DNA from: Rutstroemia sp. NJR-2017a BVV2
Taxonomy: Eukaryota; Ascomycota; Leotiomycetes; Helotiales; Rutstroemiaceae
Assembly: GCA_002946415.1 (NCBI GenBank)
Contig: NJPS01000010.1
Span: forward strand, 186,001-250,000
Direction: 5' to 3'
DNA: 64,000 nucleotides
Position 1 is the first letter of the stretch, and every line of letters begins with the position of its first letter. A program made the translations under genes and the position numbers. This document shows positions 20,674-32,819 of this stretch, one piece after another. The notes below the pieces were generated by a model, which saw only the letters and a program-made list of their open reading frames with translations, was not told the origin of the DNA and searched no databases.

Positions 20674-23600
20674 ATGTATCTCCTTTTGCCCGTTCTTCTA
20701 GTCCTCGCGACGACGTCCTCCGCGGCTCCAGGTGACGGTGACTGGGCTGCAGCATATGCTAAAGCTGCCACAGCGTTAGCAAAGCTAACAAATACCAATA
20801 AAGTCGCTCTCGTCACTGGTGTAGGATGGCAGAAGGGTCCTTGTGTAGGGAATACTGCGGCTATTCCGTCGATTGGTTATCCACAGTTCTGTCTTCAAGA
20901 TGGTCCCTTAGGGTAAGTCCTGAAAACATACAGCACCCAGATGAGCAAATTGGTAACCTGAAGAAGTGTACGATATGCTCAACAAGTCACCGCTTTTCCG
21001 GCGGGAATCACAACGGGTAGTACGTGGGACACGGGCTTGATGTATGCGCGTGGGTATGCGATAGGTAAGTCGCTCATCATGCCAGTGGTACGGGATAATG
21101 TTTATTGAAGTTGCTTTCTAGGTCAGGAAGCCAAGGCGTTGGGTGTTCACAATCAGTTGGGGCCAGTTGCTGGTCCGCTGGGGAAGATCCCTACGGTTTG
21201 TAGACCAAGAATCCTTATTGAATACGGCGACTGAATACTTATTGTAGGCTGGGCGCAATTGGGAGGGGTTCTCAAATGACCCTTACCTCTCTGGCGAAGC
21301 GATGAGAAATGTAGGTTCTCTCTTGATTTCTGGTTGTTGATGTCTGGATACTCATGATAGGAATTGATCATTAACTTCAAATCCAGACAGTCAATGGTAT
21401 GCAAGCAGCAGGCGTTCAGGCATGCGCCAAACACTATCGTAAGTCAACCCACGGATGTCCCCGGCAGCAAAGTAGGAGTCGAATCTAACGGGGATACCCA
21501 GTCGGCAACGAACAAGAACTCAATCGAGATACCATGAGCTCAAATATCAACGATAGAACCACTCACGAGGTGTGCACCACTTTTAAGATTCCATAGTTGT
21601 AACGGTATAGAAGACTGATATGATTTAGCTTTACCTCTGGCCATTCGCCGAAGCAGTAAAAGCAAATGTCACCTCGGTCATGTGTTCATACAACAAATTC
21701 AACACCACTTGGTCTTGCGAGAACCAGGCTTTACTTACGACGTTGTTGAAGAATGAACTGGATTTCCAGGGTTACGTGGTTAGTGGTATGTACCTACCTA
21801 GACCTAGATGACATGCAAGCAAGTGTATTAACGGGCTCCATACAGACTGGGCGGCTCAACATACTACTGTTGGTAGTGCGAATGCAGGTTTGGTAAGTTT
21901 TACCGTCGACGATGGCGGCTCGAAAATTGATGGGAAATGCAGGATATGACAATGCCAGGCGATAACTTCGGAGACAACAAGTTCCTCTGGGGTACTAATC
22001 TTCTCAATGCCGTGAGCTCGTACGTCCCGCGTTTTCTTTCCCTCCCTTGTTTTCCCTCCCCCTGTCTCTACACCATCCCTTCCTATCATCACCTACTCAC
22101 ACTCCCCTCCCCACAGCGGTCAAGTCCCCCAATCCCGCCTCGACGACATGGCGCGCCGCATCCTCGCCTCCTGGTACCTCCTCGGCCAAGACAGCAACTA
22201 CCCCTCGGTAACCGGATGGACGTCGTGGAACGGCGGCGTCGGCGGGCCCAACGTCCAGGGCTCGCATAAAACCGTTGCTAGAGCGGTCGCTCGTGACGGT
22301 ATCGTGCTGTTAAAAAACACAAACAACTCATTACCGTTGAAGAAACCGGCGAGTTTGGCGATTGTAGGGCTCGATTCGATTACGAATCCGAATGGGCCGA
22401 ATTCATGCACGGATAGGGGTTGTGATCAGGGGACGCTGGCTATGGTTGGTTTTTCTCTCCGTTTCTTTTAGCTGTTGTTGCTGTTGTTGCCATTATTGGG
22501 GATACGTTGGATTGAGATGTAGAGTTGGGAATGCAGTACTGACGAGAAACTCAGGGCTGGGGTTCAGGAACAGCTGATTTCCCATACTTGACTGCGCCGT
22601 ACGACGCGATCAAATCGCAGGCAGCAGCTGATGGAACGACGGTGACGCTTTCGAATACGGATTCTACGAGTTCTGGGGCGGCCGTGGCGAGTGCGGCTGC
22701 GACGGCGATTGTTTTTATTAATTCGGATTCGGGAGAGGGGTATATTACTGTGAGTTTCTCTTCTTCTTCCGAGTTTCTATCAACTGTCAGGTGTTAGAAG
22801 GCATGGCGTGGGGAGTTCTGGGTTAAAGGGTTTGGATGGAGATGAAGATTGTATTTGGGAAGATATGCTAACTTGGGGGAATGCTATAGGTTGAAGGTGT
22901 TGCTGGTGATAGGGTTAATCTTGATCCATGGCATAATGGGAATGCTCGTGAGTAAAATTTTGATATCGCGTCGTCACATATTTCCTGTTACAACGCTATT
23001 CACCCAGTCAAACCATATACTCCTTTTGCATCACATTTCACCTGTCCTCCTCGATTCACCTCTTCCACATTCATCTCTTTACCCTCCCTCCTATAAACCC
23101 GCATCAGCTCACCACCAACTAACATCACCTCGCAGTCGTATCCGCCGTCGCCGCCGTCAACAAAAAGACCATCGTCGTAATCCACAGCGTCGGCCCACTA
23201 ATCCTAGAATCGATCCTCTCCCTCCCCAACGTCGTAGCCGTCGTCTGGGCCTCCCTCCCCGGCCAAGAATCCGGCTCCGCCCTCGTCGACATCCTCTACG
23301 GCAGCGTCTCCCCCTCGGGCAAACTCCCCTACACCATCGCCAAATCGCTCTCCGACTACCCTGGCAAAATCGCCAGCGGCGACGACAATTACTCCGAGGG
23401 TCTATTTATCGATTACCGCTGGTTCGACAAACAGGGAATTGCCCCACGCTACGAATTCGGTTATGGCCTCAGCTACACCACGTTCGCGTACAGCGGCCTC
23501 ACCACATCCGTGCTCTCCACCTCTCCGGGCTCCACCGCCCCAGCTCCCGGGGGCCCAGTAGGACTCTACGATAACATCGCCAGCGTAAGCATAACCCTCA

Positions 23601-24379
23601 CAAACAACGGCAGCGTGGCCGGTGCCGAGACCGCGCAATTGTACATCGGTCTTCCCAGCAGCTCCTCAATCGCGTCCTCCACGCCCGTGCGCCAACTCCG
23701 CGGCTTCAAAAAGATCACTCTCCAACCGACCGCAAGCGCAACCCTCACATTCACTCTCCGCAGAAAAGACCTCAGCTACTGGGACTCCGCGGCGCAGAGC
23801 TGGGTGCTCCCGAGCGGGACGTTTAATGTGTGGGTTGGCGCGAGTAGTAGGGATTTGAGGCTTACGGGGAGTTTGAGTTTGACGGGGGGGACGTTGCCTG
23901 GCGGGGGAGGGAGTTCGACGAGCACGACTTCGAGTACTACGAGTTCGGGGGGTGGGGGAGGAACTACGACGACGCCGACAACGACGAGTACGAGTACGAC
24001 TTCGAGTGTGGTGACTACGACGAGTTCGGCGCCGGGGGCGCAGCAGACGCTTTATGGACAGTGTGGGGGGATTGGGTGGACGGGGCCGACGAGTTGTGCG
24101 AGTGGGACGTGTAAGGTTTCGAATACGTATTATAGTGAGTGGTTTCCCTCTTTTGCGGTTCGTTTGCTGGCGGTGGGGGTTTGTGGAGGAGAGGAGAGGT
24201 GGATGAGGGGTGGGGGGTGGAGATGGAGAGATAATGGATGTACGGGATGGGATGGGATGTGTGCGGTGTTTGAATTACGAGGAGTTGGGCCGACCAACTT
24301 GACGGATGGATGAGTCGTTCTTATCTCTCCAAGATCAATACTAACACAAGCCCGTGATCTAGGTCAATGTCTCCCTTAG
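20674..24379 (+). CDS. Secreted GH3 beta-glucosidase with C-terminal CBM1
   Basis: Fourteen exons: 20674-20912, 20967-21064, 21122-21195, 21248-21310, 21387-21438, 21502-21569, 21629-21785, 21846-21892, 21943-22019, 22117-22444, 22555-22749, 22890-22947, 23136-24134, 24363-24379. Product is 823 aa and every junction keeps frame. A signal peptide ([19 protein letters not shown]) precedes the GH3 N-domain. The nucleophile is Asp-251 in VVSDWAAQH, its codon split by an intron. The C-domain carries [12 protein letters not shown] with the likely acid/base Glu, then a fibronectin-III-like domain. A Thr/Ser/Gly linker leads to a fungal cellulose-binding module ([27 protein letters not shown]). It would release glucose from cello-oligosaccharides at the cellulose surface. 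The last 17-bp exon supplies the final CBM cysteine. Third-position GC is much higher in the 23.1-24.1 kb exon than in the early exons. Confidence 0.93.
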
Positions 24380-24830
24380 TTCAGTACTTTCAGTCGGAAA
24401 GCATCGCATAGAGATAGCACGGAGAAAGGAGGTGACGACAGAAGAAAAGGGAAAGTTAAGTAGGGAGAGCATAAGCGAGGAAGGAGAGGGGAGGAAGGAG
24501 TAGGAAGGAAGGGGACAGAGAGATTTTGTATATATGTTTGACGAACAACACCGAAATTGAATTACATACATTCGTTTTATAAATATGTATATAACTTATA
24601 TATCATTGCATACATATATACATTCATCCTTTTCTCCAAGCCCATCCGTAGTTCTGTCTAAACCCCCCCCCCTTAGTATTCCCAAGATTATACCAAGTTT
24701 TCCCTTTTTCTTTTATTTCAATCTCCTCCCCTCTCCTGAGTCTCCTCCCCTCCTGGTAAAATAGGTAGGTAGGTGCAATAGAGATCATTTTCTGTTAAGT
24801 ACCCTGAAAAATAAATGCAGATGGATAAAT

Positions 24831-24955
24831 ATCATCAGTAACATCATCAGTAACATCATCAGTAACATCATCAGTAACATCATCAGTAACATCATCAGTA
24901 ACATCATCAGTAACATCATCAGTAACATCATCAGTAACATCATCAGTAACATCAT
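24831..24955. repeat. 12-bp tandem repeat (ATCATCAGTAAC)
   Basis: About ten perfect or near-perfect copies lie in one block. It is open in several frames because of the repeat, but there is no gene context. Confidence 0.95.
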
Positions 24956-25143
24956 CGTGGGCAGCTAGAACCATCAGCAGCAGCAGTAGCAGTAAGTCAT
25001 CTATAAATATTGCCATCTCATTATTAAAACCCCCGCTCCCTGCCTCTCTCTATCTCTCTATTTATATATCCGCCCACCATGCACCATCCTATACGAGAAA
25101 GGCCCAGACAACAAAGAAGTAGGTAAGTACAAGACACCTAATT

Positions 25144-25812
25144 CCATCCATCCATCCATCCATGCCCCTTCCCTCCTTCATTCCTTATCCATCCCCTATC
25201 ATCCATCTCAATTCTCCAATCCTCGTCCCGCCTCCTATCCCAACCGATACCAGTCATACCACCTCACAGCATCAAAAGATAACGAAAAAACAAGTAGAAC
25301 AAAAAAGCACCTATTCACCGACTAAAACCCTCTGTATCCATATGTATGTGCGTTTATGTATTGTATGTATGCATGTATGTATATACCCTCTCCCGATCCC
25401 TTCCTTCCCATCCCATCCCTATCCTCTTTCTCCATCCCTTTTCCCCCATCTTTTCTCTACCCTACCTCAACCTCTTTCAACAAACCAAAACCCCAAGTTC
25501 CAAACGCAAACAACTCCAATACCAATACCAATCCTATACCATTCCATTTGAGCCCCCATTCCCCCACCTAAAAAACAATAAACTCCATATACTATGATAA
25601 CGCAATGCAATGCAATGCAAGTCAACGCAGGTGCAGATGCAAATTCATATATGCATCCATCCATCCCTCCATTCATCCATCCATCCGTCCATCCATCCAT
25701 ATGTGTACTTCCAAACAGAAAATAACGGGATGGAAAGGGCAGAAAGATAATGTCTTCTTCCTTTTCCCTTTCCTTCCTAGGTGTATTGTATTGTATTGTA
25801 TTGTATTGTATT
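25144..25812. repeat. cluster of microsatellites
   Basis: CATC repeats lie at about 25144-25163 and 25653-25700. A GCAAT pentamer run lies at about 25601-25620 and a TGTAT pentamer run at about 25782-25812. All are in the convergent intergenic region. Confidence 0.85.
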
Positions 25813-26133
25813 ACAAGCTTCCATTCATCTCTGGGTCATGTATGTATGAGAATCTCCCCCCATTCCCGAGGTACAACTGTATGTCGTGACGTGTATGTAC
25901 AATGTCATGCCATGACATACCATTCCATGCCATGTATGCAATAGAATTCGATGCCAGGCAAAAGAAAACTGGTGATGCATGTTGAATTGAAATTAAAGGA
26001 ATCTATCGTCGAAAGAACTCCTCAAGGTAATTATTGGCAATCCAGAAATTAAAGGAGCGTATTGTGATATATATGGATGTAGAAGTAAAACGTAACACAA
26101 CAGAAAAGCGTTCTAGTGCCGGCTACTCATAAC

Positions 26134-28977
26134 CTAAGCTATGACTTCACCAACACTACCACTTCTGTCTCTATATCCCTTTATTCCGGAGTTGCCGCTA
26201 TGTTGTTGGGAGATCCATTCGAGTACGGTTTCGTAGCATAAAACGTATTGCTTCAAGCTTTGAACCATACTTAATCTTTGACCTCTGAAGTCTTCTACAG
26301 TCTTTTCGATGAGATCCAAATCTTGATCAAAAATCCAATCCATCTTAGGCTCTTTATGTGCCAAGTAATCGCCATTACTTGAACTTGTAAATTCCATTGG
26401 TGTGACTCCACTTTTCACTTCTTTGCGTTGCCGTTTCAACATATCGATAACAGAATCGACGGTACAGAATGTGCCAGTACGACCACATCCAGCACTACAG
26501 TGAACAAGCATTGGTCGTGTCTCCTCTTCCTCTTCAGGATCATCTAATCGTGGTGATTGAGTGACAGATGAAGCGGCGCGTTGCATGAGATTGCTGAGTT
26601 GAACTAGAGCTAAAAGCTGGCTAGGTTCTGCTGGGGCACCGAAGTCTGGCCAGGATGAATAGTGTATTTGCGTGATTTCGCGCATTGGTGTAAAAGGATG
26701 AGCGGCGTGGGATAGAGTGAATTTTCGTACAATGGCATAAGGAGCTTCACCTGATGGCGAGGGCGTTGCATTCTCAACACTTGTGGTTGCTCGGCGGCGG
26801 TTGGAGTCTCGACGATCAGTGGAATTTCGGCGTCTTGTGGGATCCAGAGAGACTTTCTTCTCCGATAAAGCTTTGAGCTTTAAATGACCATAGTCGTTAC
26901 TTGACCAGTAAGAATGACATTTCAGTTGACCACCTTCGGACTCGGCTGTCAGCATAACAATGACTCTCACATCCTGTTGCCAGATGACACTCCAGAAATC
27001 CTGGATTTGAAAGTTAGTGATAATTCTCAGAAAGCTTCGAACAAACAAGAAGAACTTACCTCAAAGGTGGCAGGCAGTGGCCCTTGTGAAGCAATATAGT
27101 GCTTATTACTTCTCGAAGCCTTGACATGACTGGCATTTACATAGTCGCATGCACCATCTGCCTTCCCTTGAAGTCTAACCCGGGTATGTTCGAACGGCCA
27201 GATGTTATTGTATCTGTTCTTTCCGCCTTTCTCAACACCCGCAATTTGAACGTCCGTCGAACCCGGTGCTGGCGTACCATAAGTGACTCCGGAGGTCAAT
27301 GCCTTGGTCATTCTCTTCTGCTCTGCAACCTCAATTGTTAAGAATTTGTCCGAGACAAGTTTTCCGTGGTCTTCTTTCTGTGCAGCCTTCTTCAACCACC
27401 TCGGCACAACCTTCATCGCGGACTCATCATGAACAAACTCTTCTGGCACTTTGACGTCCATTTGGCCAACTCCATCAATCAAGTCCTGGTTCTGTCGGAT
27501 GTTGCTGAAAAATGGATTTAATGCGTTCTTTGTTTTTGGCATTGCACACCCTCCTGCAACTGGTGCTACATCAGATAATCTTGTTCCAAGAGTAAGGTTT
27601 ATTCTGGACGATTGGTTCGTTTGCGCCGTAGCCCGGTCAATGCTTTGGGGGAAGAGAGCGGCAAAAGCCTCAAATCCTCCCTTCAAAATATGTCTTGATC
27701 CGTTCCAACCTTCATTCGTGAATTTCTTCAGAGTGTTGATAACCACAACTGCGTCCTTCTTCTCCGAAGACGTGGCGTCATACGCAATGATATACTTGGT
27801 CATTCGCCATTTCGAGAACTTCTTTTTCTCCTCATCGTTGGTGAAAGTATCTTGCAGTTTTTGCAGGGTGAAGGAAGGACGCTTCAAAAGTGTTGTGGGT
27901 ATGCAGAGGTTGAGAGCTCCATATATTCGAGAATCTGAGAAGTAGTTGGAGGCTCGACAATCCAGTAATAAGAACTGCGACGATGGTAGTCGGTCCATCA
28001 TCTCCTTCAGTTGCGACGGTGTTATCATGGCAGGAGCATCATCGAAAGCTAACGGTAATGTATCCGCACGCTGATGGGAACTTTTCTGTTGAGTTTTGGC
28101 TCGCGGAGAGGGAGGATCGGCTTTGTTTTGCGGGAGAGAAAGTCTTGGATGTCGGTCGTCAAGACGTGACAGAACGTTCCTCTGAATTGGTGACATGCCA
28201 GACCCAAAGCTCGCAGGGGACATCTGCCTGGGGAAATCGAAGAAAGAAGGGGCGTGCATTGAGGAAGTTGAAGCTTTTTCGGACGATGATACATATGCCG
28301 AGTCTTGTTCACTATCAATATCGTGTTCAGTCACTAAAGCTTCCTTTTGCTTTGGACCAGATTTTGGAGATGACGGGTTATCGTGAGAATTTGAGGGGTT
28401 CTTATCGTTCTTTGATCGTAGATGCGACGGACCCGGACTCATCGAGAAGCTAGCTAAACCCCCATGGCCCAAGCTAAATTTGTTGTTCGATTCTGATTGT
28501 TTCTTGAAAGCTTCGAAGTCGGGATTGGCATCAATGGGTAGACGTTCTGGCGAAGCCACACCGAATGAAAACTGAAACATGAGGAGTTATTAGTATGACT
28601 TCATCAAAGGGATGTTGTTAAAGGGAGGTCGGTTAAGATATTGCACCCACAATAGAGGAAGTGGTAGGGCTCCAATTCTCTTTTGGAAGCATATTAGAAT
28701 CCCTAGGATTGCTAGCTGGGTCTACTTTGAGACCGAAATAATTTGGACTAGGTGGGCGAACCTGTTCACCCTGAGCGCCTGGAGACCGTAAGGCGGACGA
28801 AGTGGGTGGCGCTGGCTGCCCTACTGCCACAGGTACCCTCACTGCTGCGGGACTCATGGTTGCGGCAGTTGTCGTGGTGGAGGAAGATTTAGAAGAGATT
28901 CGCTGTGATTGCGAGTAGGAATGCGAGTGAGAAGATGATGACCTCGGTGAAGGTCTCGTAGTTGTCTTAGTTACCAT
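26134..28977 (-). CDS. Rhodanese-domain protein tyrosine phosphatase (Pyp/Ptp type)
   Basis: Exons 28651-28977, 27060-28571 and 26134-27000 encode 901 aa from the first in-frame ATG. The Ser/Thr/Pro-rich N-terminus is followed by a rhodanese/Cdc25-homology domain (about 292-421, ITPSQLKEMMDRLPSSQFLLLDCR). The C-terminal classical PTP domain has NRYNNIWPFEHTRV, YVNASHV, the WPD loop at about 730-732 and the signature HCSAGCGRTGTF with the catalytic Cys at about 781. This architecture is that of fungal MAP-kinase phosphatases such as Pyp1 and Ptp2/3. The rhodanese loop where Cys would sit reads YDATSSEKKDA, so that domain is probably non-catalytic and used for docking. The frame stays open upstream of the ATG to an AG acceptor-like site, so an extra 5' exon is possible. 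Confidence 0.88.
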
Positions 28978-31900
28978 AGTGGTTGATGCGCGAGAGTCTG
29001 CCCACAATGACGCTTCTTTGCTTGATGTAGAACTTCCAGAACTTCCAGAACAACCCAAAATGCCTATGTCTTATTATTGGGAAGCGGTTGCTGCCATCAT
29101 CCGCGACGTGCGACGCAAAGAGTCGTTGAGTTTGAAATGAGGATATAGTTGTTCAGGTGAAGAGAAGCAGGGAGGACGTGGTACAATCATGCATGGTATT
29201 CGAGAGTGGATCTTGCACTTTTTTTGCGTACACACGACAGTTGAATGGCGTGGAATAAACGGGGTTTTCCCTTCAACGACCTCTCAGTGCTGCTTGGTAT
29301 GTTTCTGAGTTTCGTGCGAAGAGCAAAGGCTTGATCCTTGATGGTGGACCGTGGATCAATAATCGGATTGGGTCTTTCTGTGTGCTGAATCAGCGAGTAT
29401 GGATGGGAAGTGAGTATTTTCGTACGGCCGTTCGCAGTTGTGAGTCGTAGAATCGATTGATTTGTGTGCGTGAGTTGTGTGGGTAGTGTGGTCGTGCGTG
29501 TGTGTAAATGTAAGTTACAAGTAACAAGTAATTGTTGTGGGTTTCGATGACGGACTTGGGACGGGGATAGAGTGGATGATAAGCCTTAGAGTTGAGGCGA
29601 GGGAACTTTTTTTGGGTGGTGGGTGGTGGGTGAGTGGGTGGGTGGTCGAAGAGGGCTGAGAGGACCAGGAGCGGTCTCAGGGTATCTCACGATTTTTGAA
29701 GGGGGGGGCGCTGTCAATTACGGGACGAAGGGCAATGGAAGGGTTGTTGTAACGACTAGCTAGAACGGAGGCAGATAGAGTTGCCAAACAATTGCAGACA
29801 GTTGCAACAGGAAGGTCGGTCGAAGTGAGATTGGCGGAGTTGTTCCCAATTAAGATTAGATGAGGATGTCGAGCTTGCACTGCAGGGAACTGGGGACTGG
29901 CAGCTGTGCATGTAAGTCTTACAAAAGTAGGTAAAAGAAACAGCGGGCTTTGACAGAATTTTAGATGTTGGTTGAGGGTGAGCTGAGTGGGTTGAAGTGA
30001 GGAGGAAGGGATGAACGATGAAAGAAGAAAGAGGCTGTTATATTTCGTTTTACTTCGTCTTATTCTACATTAGAGTGGTTGTGTATGAGGCGAGGAGGGA
30101 GAGAGGAGGTCGGAGCCGGGCTTGCTCTGATGTCAAATCGAGAGATGGATTTGAAATGTAAAATGTGAAATGCAAAATGGACGGAGTCGTACCTGTCCCG
30201 GCCTGTCCCCTATGAAGTGCGCGGTGTGCTAGCCGGAAGAAGCAGAACTACGCAGGAAAGGGTAGCTTTCGACCCCTCTCTACATTTGGCATTTGTCTCT
30301 GTTCAGCACTTCAAGGCTCCAAGCAAGCAGGCAGAGTCAGCAGTCAGCAGTCAGCGGCGGTAGCGGGGAGGACCAGCACAGTAGCAGCAGAGTAGGGAGC
30401 CGGAAGAGCTAGAGTCTCTCGAGTATGAGGAATGAATATCACTGCTGATCCACCGTGTAAGGCTTGGTATGGACTGCTCGAAGAAGTAATGCCATGCATG
30501 CATGCACAATCCAGCGCTACGGCTAGACCTAACGGCTTTTGTTCAAGACTCCAGGGTGAACGCGAGCAAGAGGGCGAAAGTGTACTGGTACGCATTCTCT
30601 AGATTCTCTAGACTCTATTCGTAGGAGAAGCAGGGCAACGCAGCGGCAAGGAAGGTCGGAGCAGGCAGGGCAGACAGGGCAGGGGCAAAAGCTCAAGAGG
30701 TTTTCATATCTTTTCCTTTTTCTGTAACTGGAGATTGACACTGCACGGGATTCATACTAAGTACTTTAAAGTATTTGTCGGGGAGGTCATTCACAGCTCC
30801 GCATCACCTCGCACCACCTCGCATTGCGCATCATGGCGCATTATGGCGAGTAATTAATGCACGAAGTACATCCCACGTTGATCTCGCCTGATGCAACTTT
30901 CGAAGCATACATGGCCCTTCCCTCCACAACATACTTTCGTACATTCAAATACCAAATGCCAAATACCAAATACCAAACCTGTAGAGTAATGCATTTCCCT
31001 CGTACATTACAAAGCAAAGCATGCCACCGGTCCAAGCCAACCCAGCACCTCTTGTGATTCAGAAATACGTCATTTCGGCATCCATCCACCATCCATCTCA
31101 GCCCAGAAGTCAAAATAAGCCGACCGCACAACCGAGAATATCGACCTGAACAGCGAACACCCAATCTGACAACTCTAAATTTCTAAAAATGTCGGTATGC
31201 ACGGCTGCACTGTAACAAAGTTTTGGTGGCTTCCAAGGTTTTTGTCTGGACTCTGGACAGCATCATCACCATCACTATTCCACACCCACGGCCCAAGTCC
31301 GGCTGGCCAAATTGCACAGCAAAGAAGGCCTCAGCTGCTGTCTTCCCATCGGAAATCTTTCTTTGAACTTTGGACTTTGAAGAAATGAGAAATCGATGAC
31401 GATGACGAAATCTCATCAATTCGCTTTGTCCAAGGCGGATCTTGCGCCGACCTCTCACTCATTTCGTCCACACTCCACACTCCACACTCCAAACTGACGA
31501 TAGCCCCTGGGCCACGAACCAAAAGAAGCCTAGCCTCCTCGAAAATCAGCTGTTTTTTTCGAATAGATCTCCAACGGTCTAGACTCTGTCTGAAACCCAT
31601 AGAGTAGGGCTTCGAATTTTCTAAAGGAGGTAGGAGGTGGGTGGCACAACGTGACTACTTCGTACAACAAGCAGCAGAAACGCCCAAACAGCTAGCCTTG
31701 TCAGATTGGGAAGCGTTGCTAACTTCTGGGGACCCAATGATCTTCAAATAGAGACATACAATATGATGGCTCTAACTACTATGTACAAAGTAGATGAACA
31801 TTCAGCCCTTCGGGAAAAGAGGTCATTCACCATTCGCAACCCCCAGAAATGGTTCGATGGCTGCAGGAACCAAAAACAGTCGCAGCACCTCCTTTTTCGT

Positions 31901-32492
31901 TATTGGCGTCGGTATATCTGCGACTTACAAAGGAGACACCATCTACCTTAGCTGTGGTAATTGACAGGTCAGAGCCAGACCATTCGGTCGTGTCTTTTCC
32001 CATTCTTTGTACAAGTACAGTCTGCACCCAGGTCTAAGGTGGTGGCTGACCAGTTCAGAACCAGACTCACCTCAAACATTCCACATCCTTCGCAAATTCC
32101 AGAAGTCTCAACGGTAAGTGCCATATCTGGTGATTATTCTGACCTGACCTGACGATCACTCATCCGCCAGAACGAGGACGAGAACGGCCGGCCGTCTTCC
32201 AGAAAGCTTCCCGTCCTCCAAAACGGCCACGATTGCAACAGTGACGTCATATATCATTTGTTGCTTCCCGTGGGGTTGATTCTTTTGGCTTTCTCGAAAA
32301 TGAATGTCTTTGTCTTGTCTTGCAATTGTTCAGTATAGTCTCAGACAATTCCTTTTTCTAGATGTTCTATCGAGTTTTTCGAAACCTTCCGATAATCTTT
32401 TTTCTCTGTTTCTTTCCGTGGTGCTGACTGCCGAACGGAAATATCTCCGTGATATGTCTCACCAAATCAGAACATCGGAGGGGGACAAAGAC

Positions 32493-32520
32493 GATGGATG
32501 GATGGATGGATGGATGGATG
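32493..32520. repeat. GGAT tetranucleotide run
   Basis: About seven GGAT units. A similar TATC run lies at about 33133-33154 and an ATTC run at about 33556-33572. Confidence 0.85.
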
Positions 32521-32679
32521 AAGGAAGGAAGCTCTTTCTACCCACTTCAAAAGAACCCACAGGCAATGAATGGTCTTCACATCACAAAATCTTGTACAGT
32601 CAATCATATGACCTAGTAATCTCCATCCATCCATCCCATTTTTTCCAAGCCTTCCATACATATCCCGTTCTCTCCGCCG

Positions 32680-32819
32680 CAAAAACAACAGGCCGGCAAT
32701 AATATCTCAAAGACAGTTGGACAATGAAAACAGAGCAATATCTTACAATATCTGAGATATTGATTTGACAATAGTAATCAGCTACAATAAATTTGTCCCA
32801 AATCGGCCTGTTTTTTCTA
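32680..32819 (-). mobile_element. Short inverted-repeat element (MITE-like), copy 2
   Basis: About 138 bp. The core 32687-32812 is bounded by AACAGGCCG and CGGCCTGTT. Its reverse complement aligns across the whole length with 15513-15637, sharing for example TAGAAAAAACAGGCCG at one end and TTCATTGTCCAA inside. Non-coding and AT-rich. Confidence 0.7.

Larger units (their letters stand above)
24380..26133. other. repeat-rich convergent intergenic region
   Basis: This 1.75-kb stretch lies between the 3' ends of the beta-glucosidase and the phosphatase. It is filled with pyrimidine tracts and simple repeats (listed separately). No gene is supported. Confidence 0.6.

Noticed and set aside
24135..24313. 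Open frame continuing past the CBM1 as the true C-terminus
   Set aside because: Splicing at GTGAGT..GATCTAG restores the standard CBM1 ending with its last cysteine. The read-through sequence has no CBM character. Kept only as possible intron retention.
24831..24955. CRISPR-like repeat array
   Set aside because: The units are contiguous 12-mers with no spacers, and the genome is eukaryotic.
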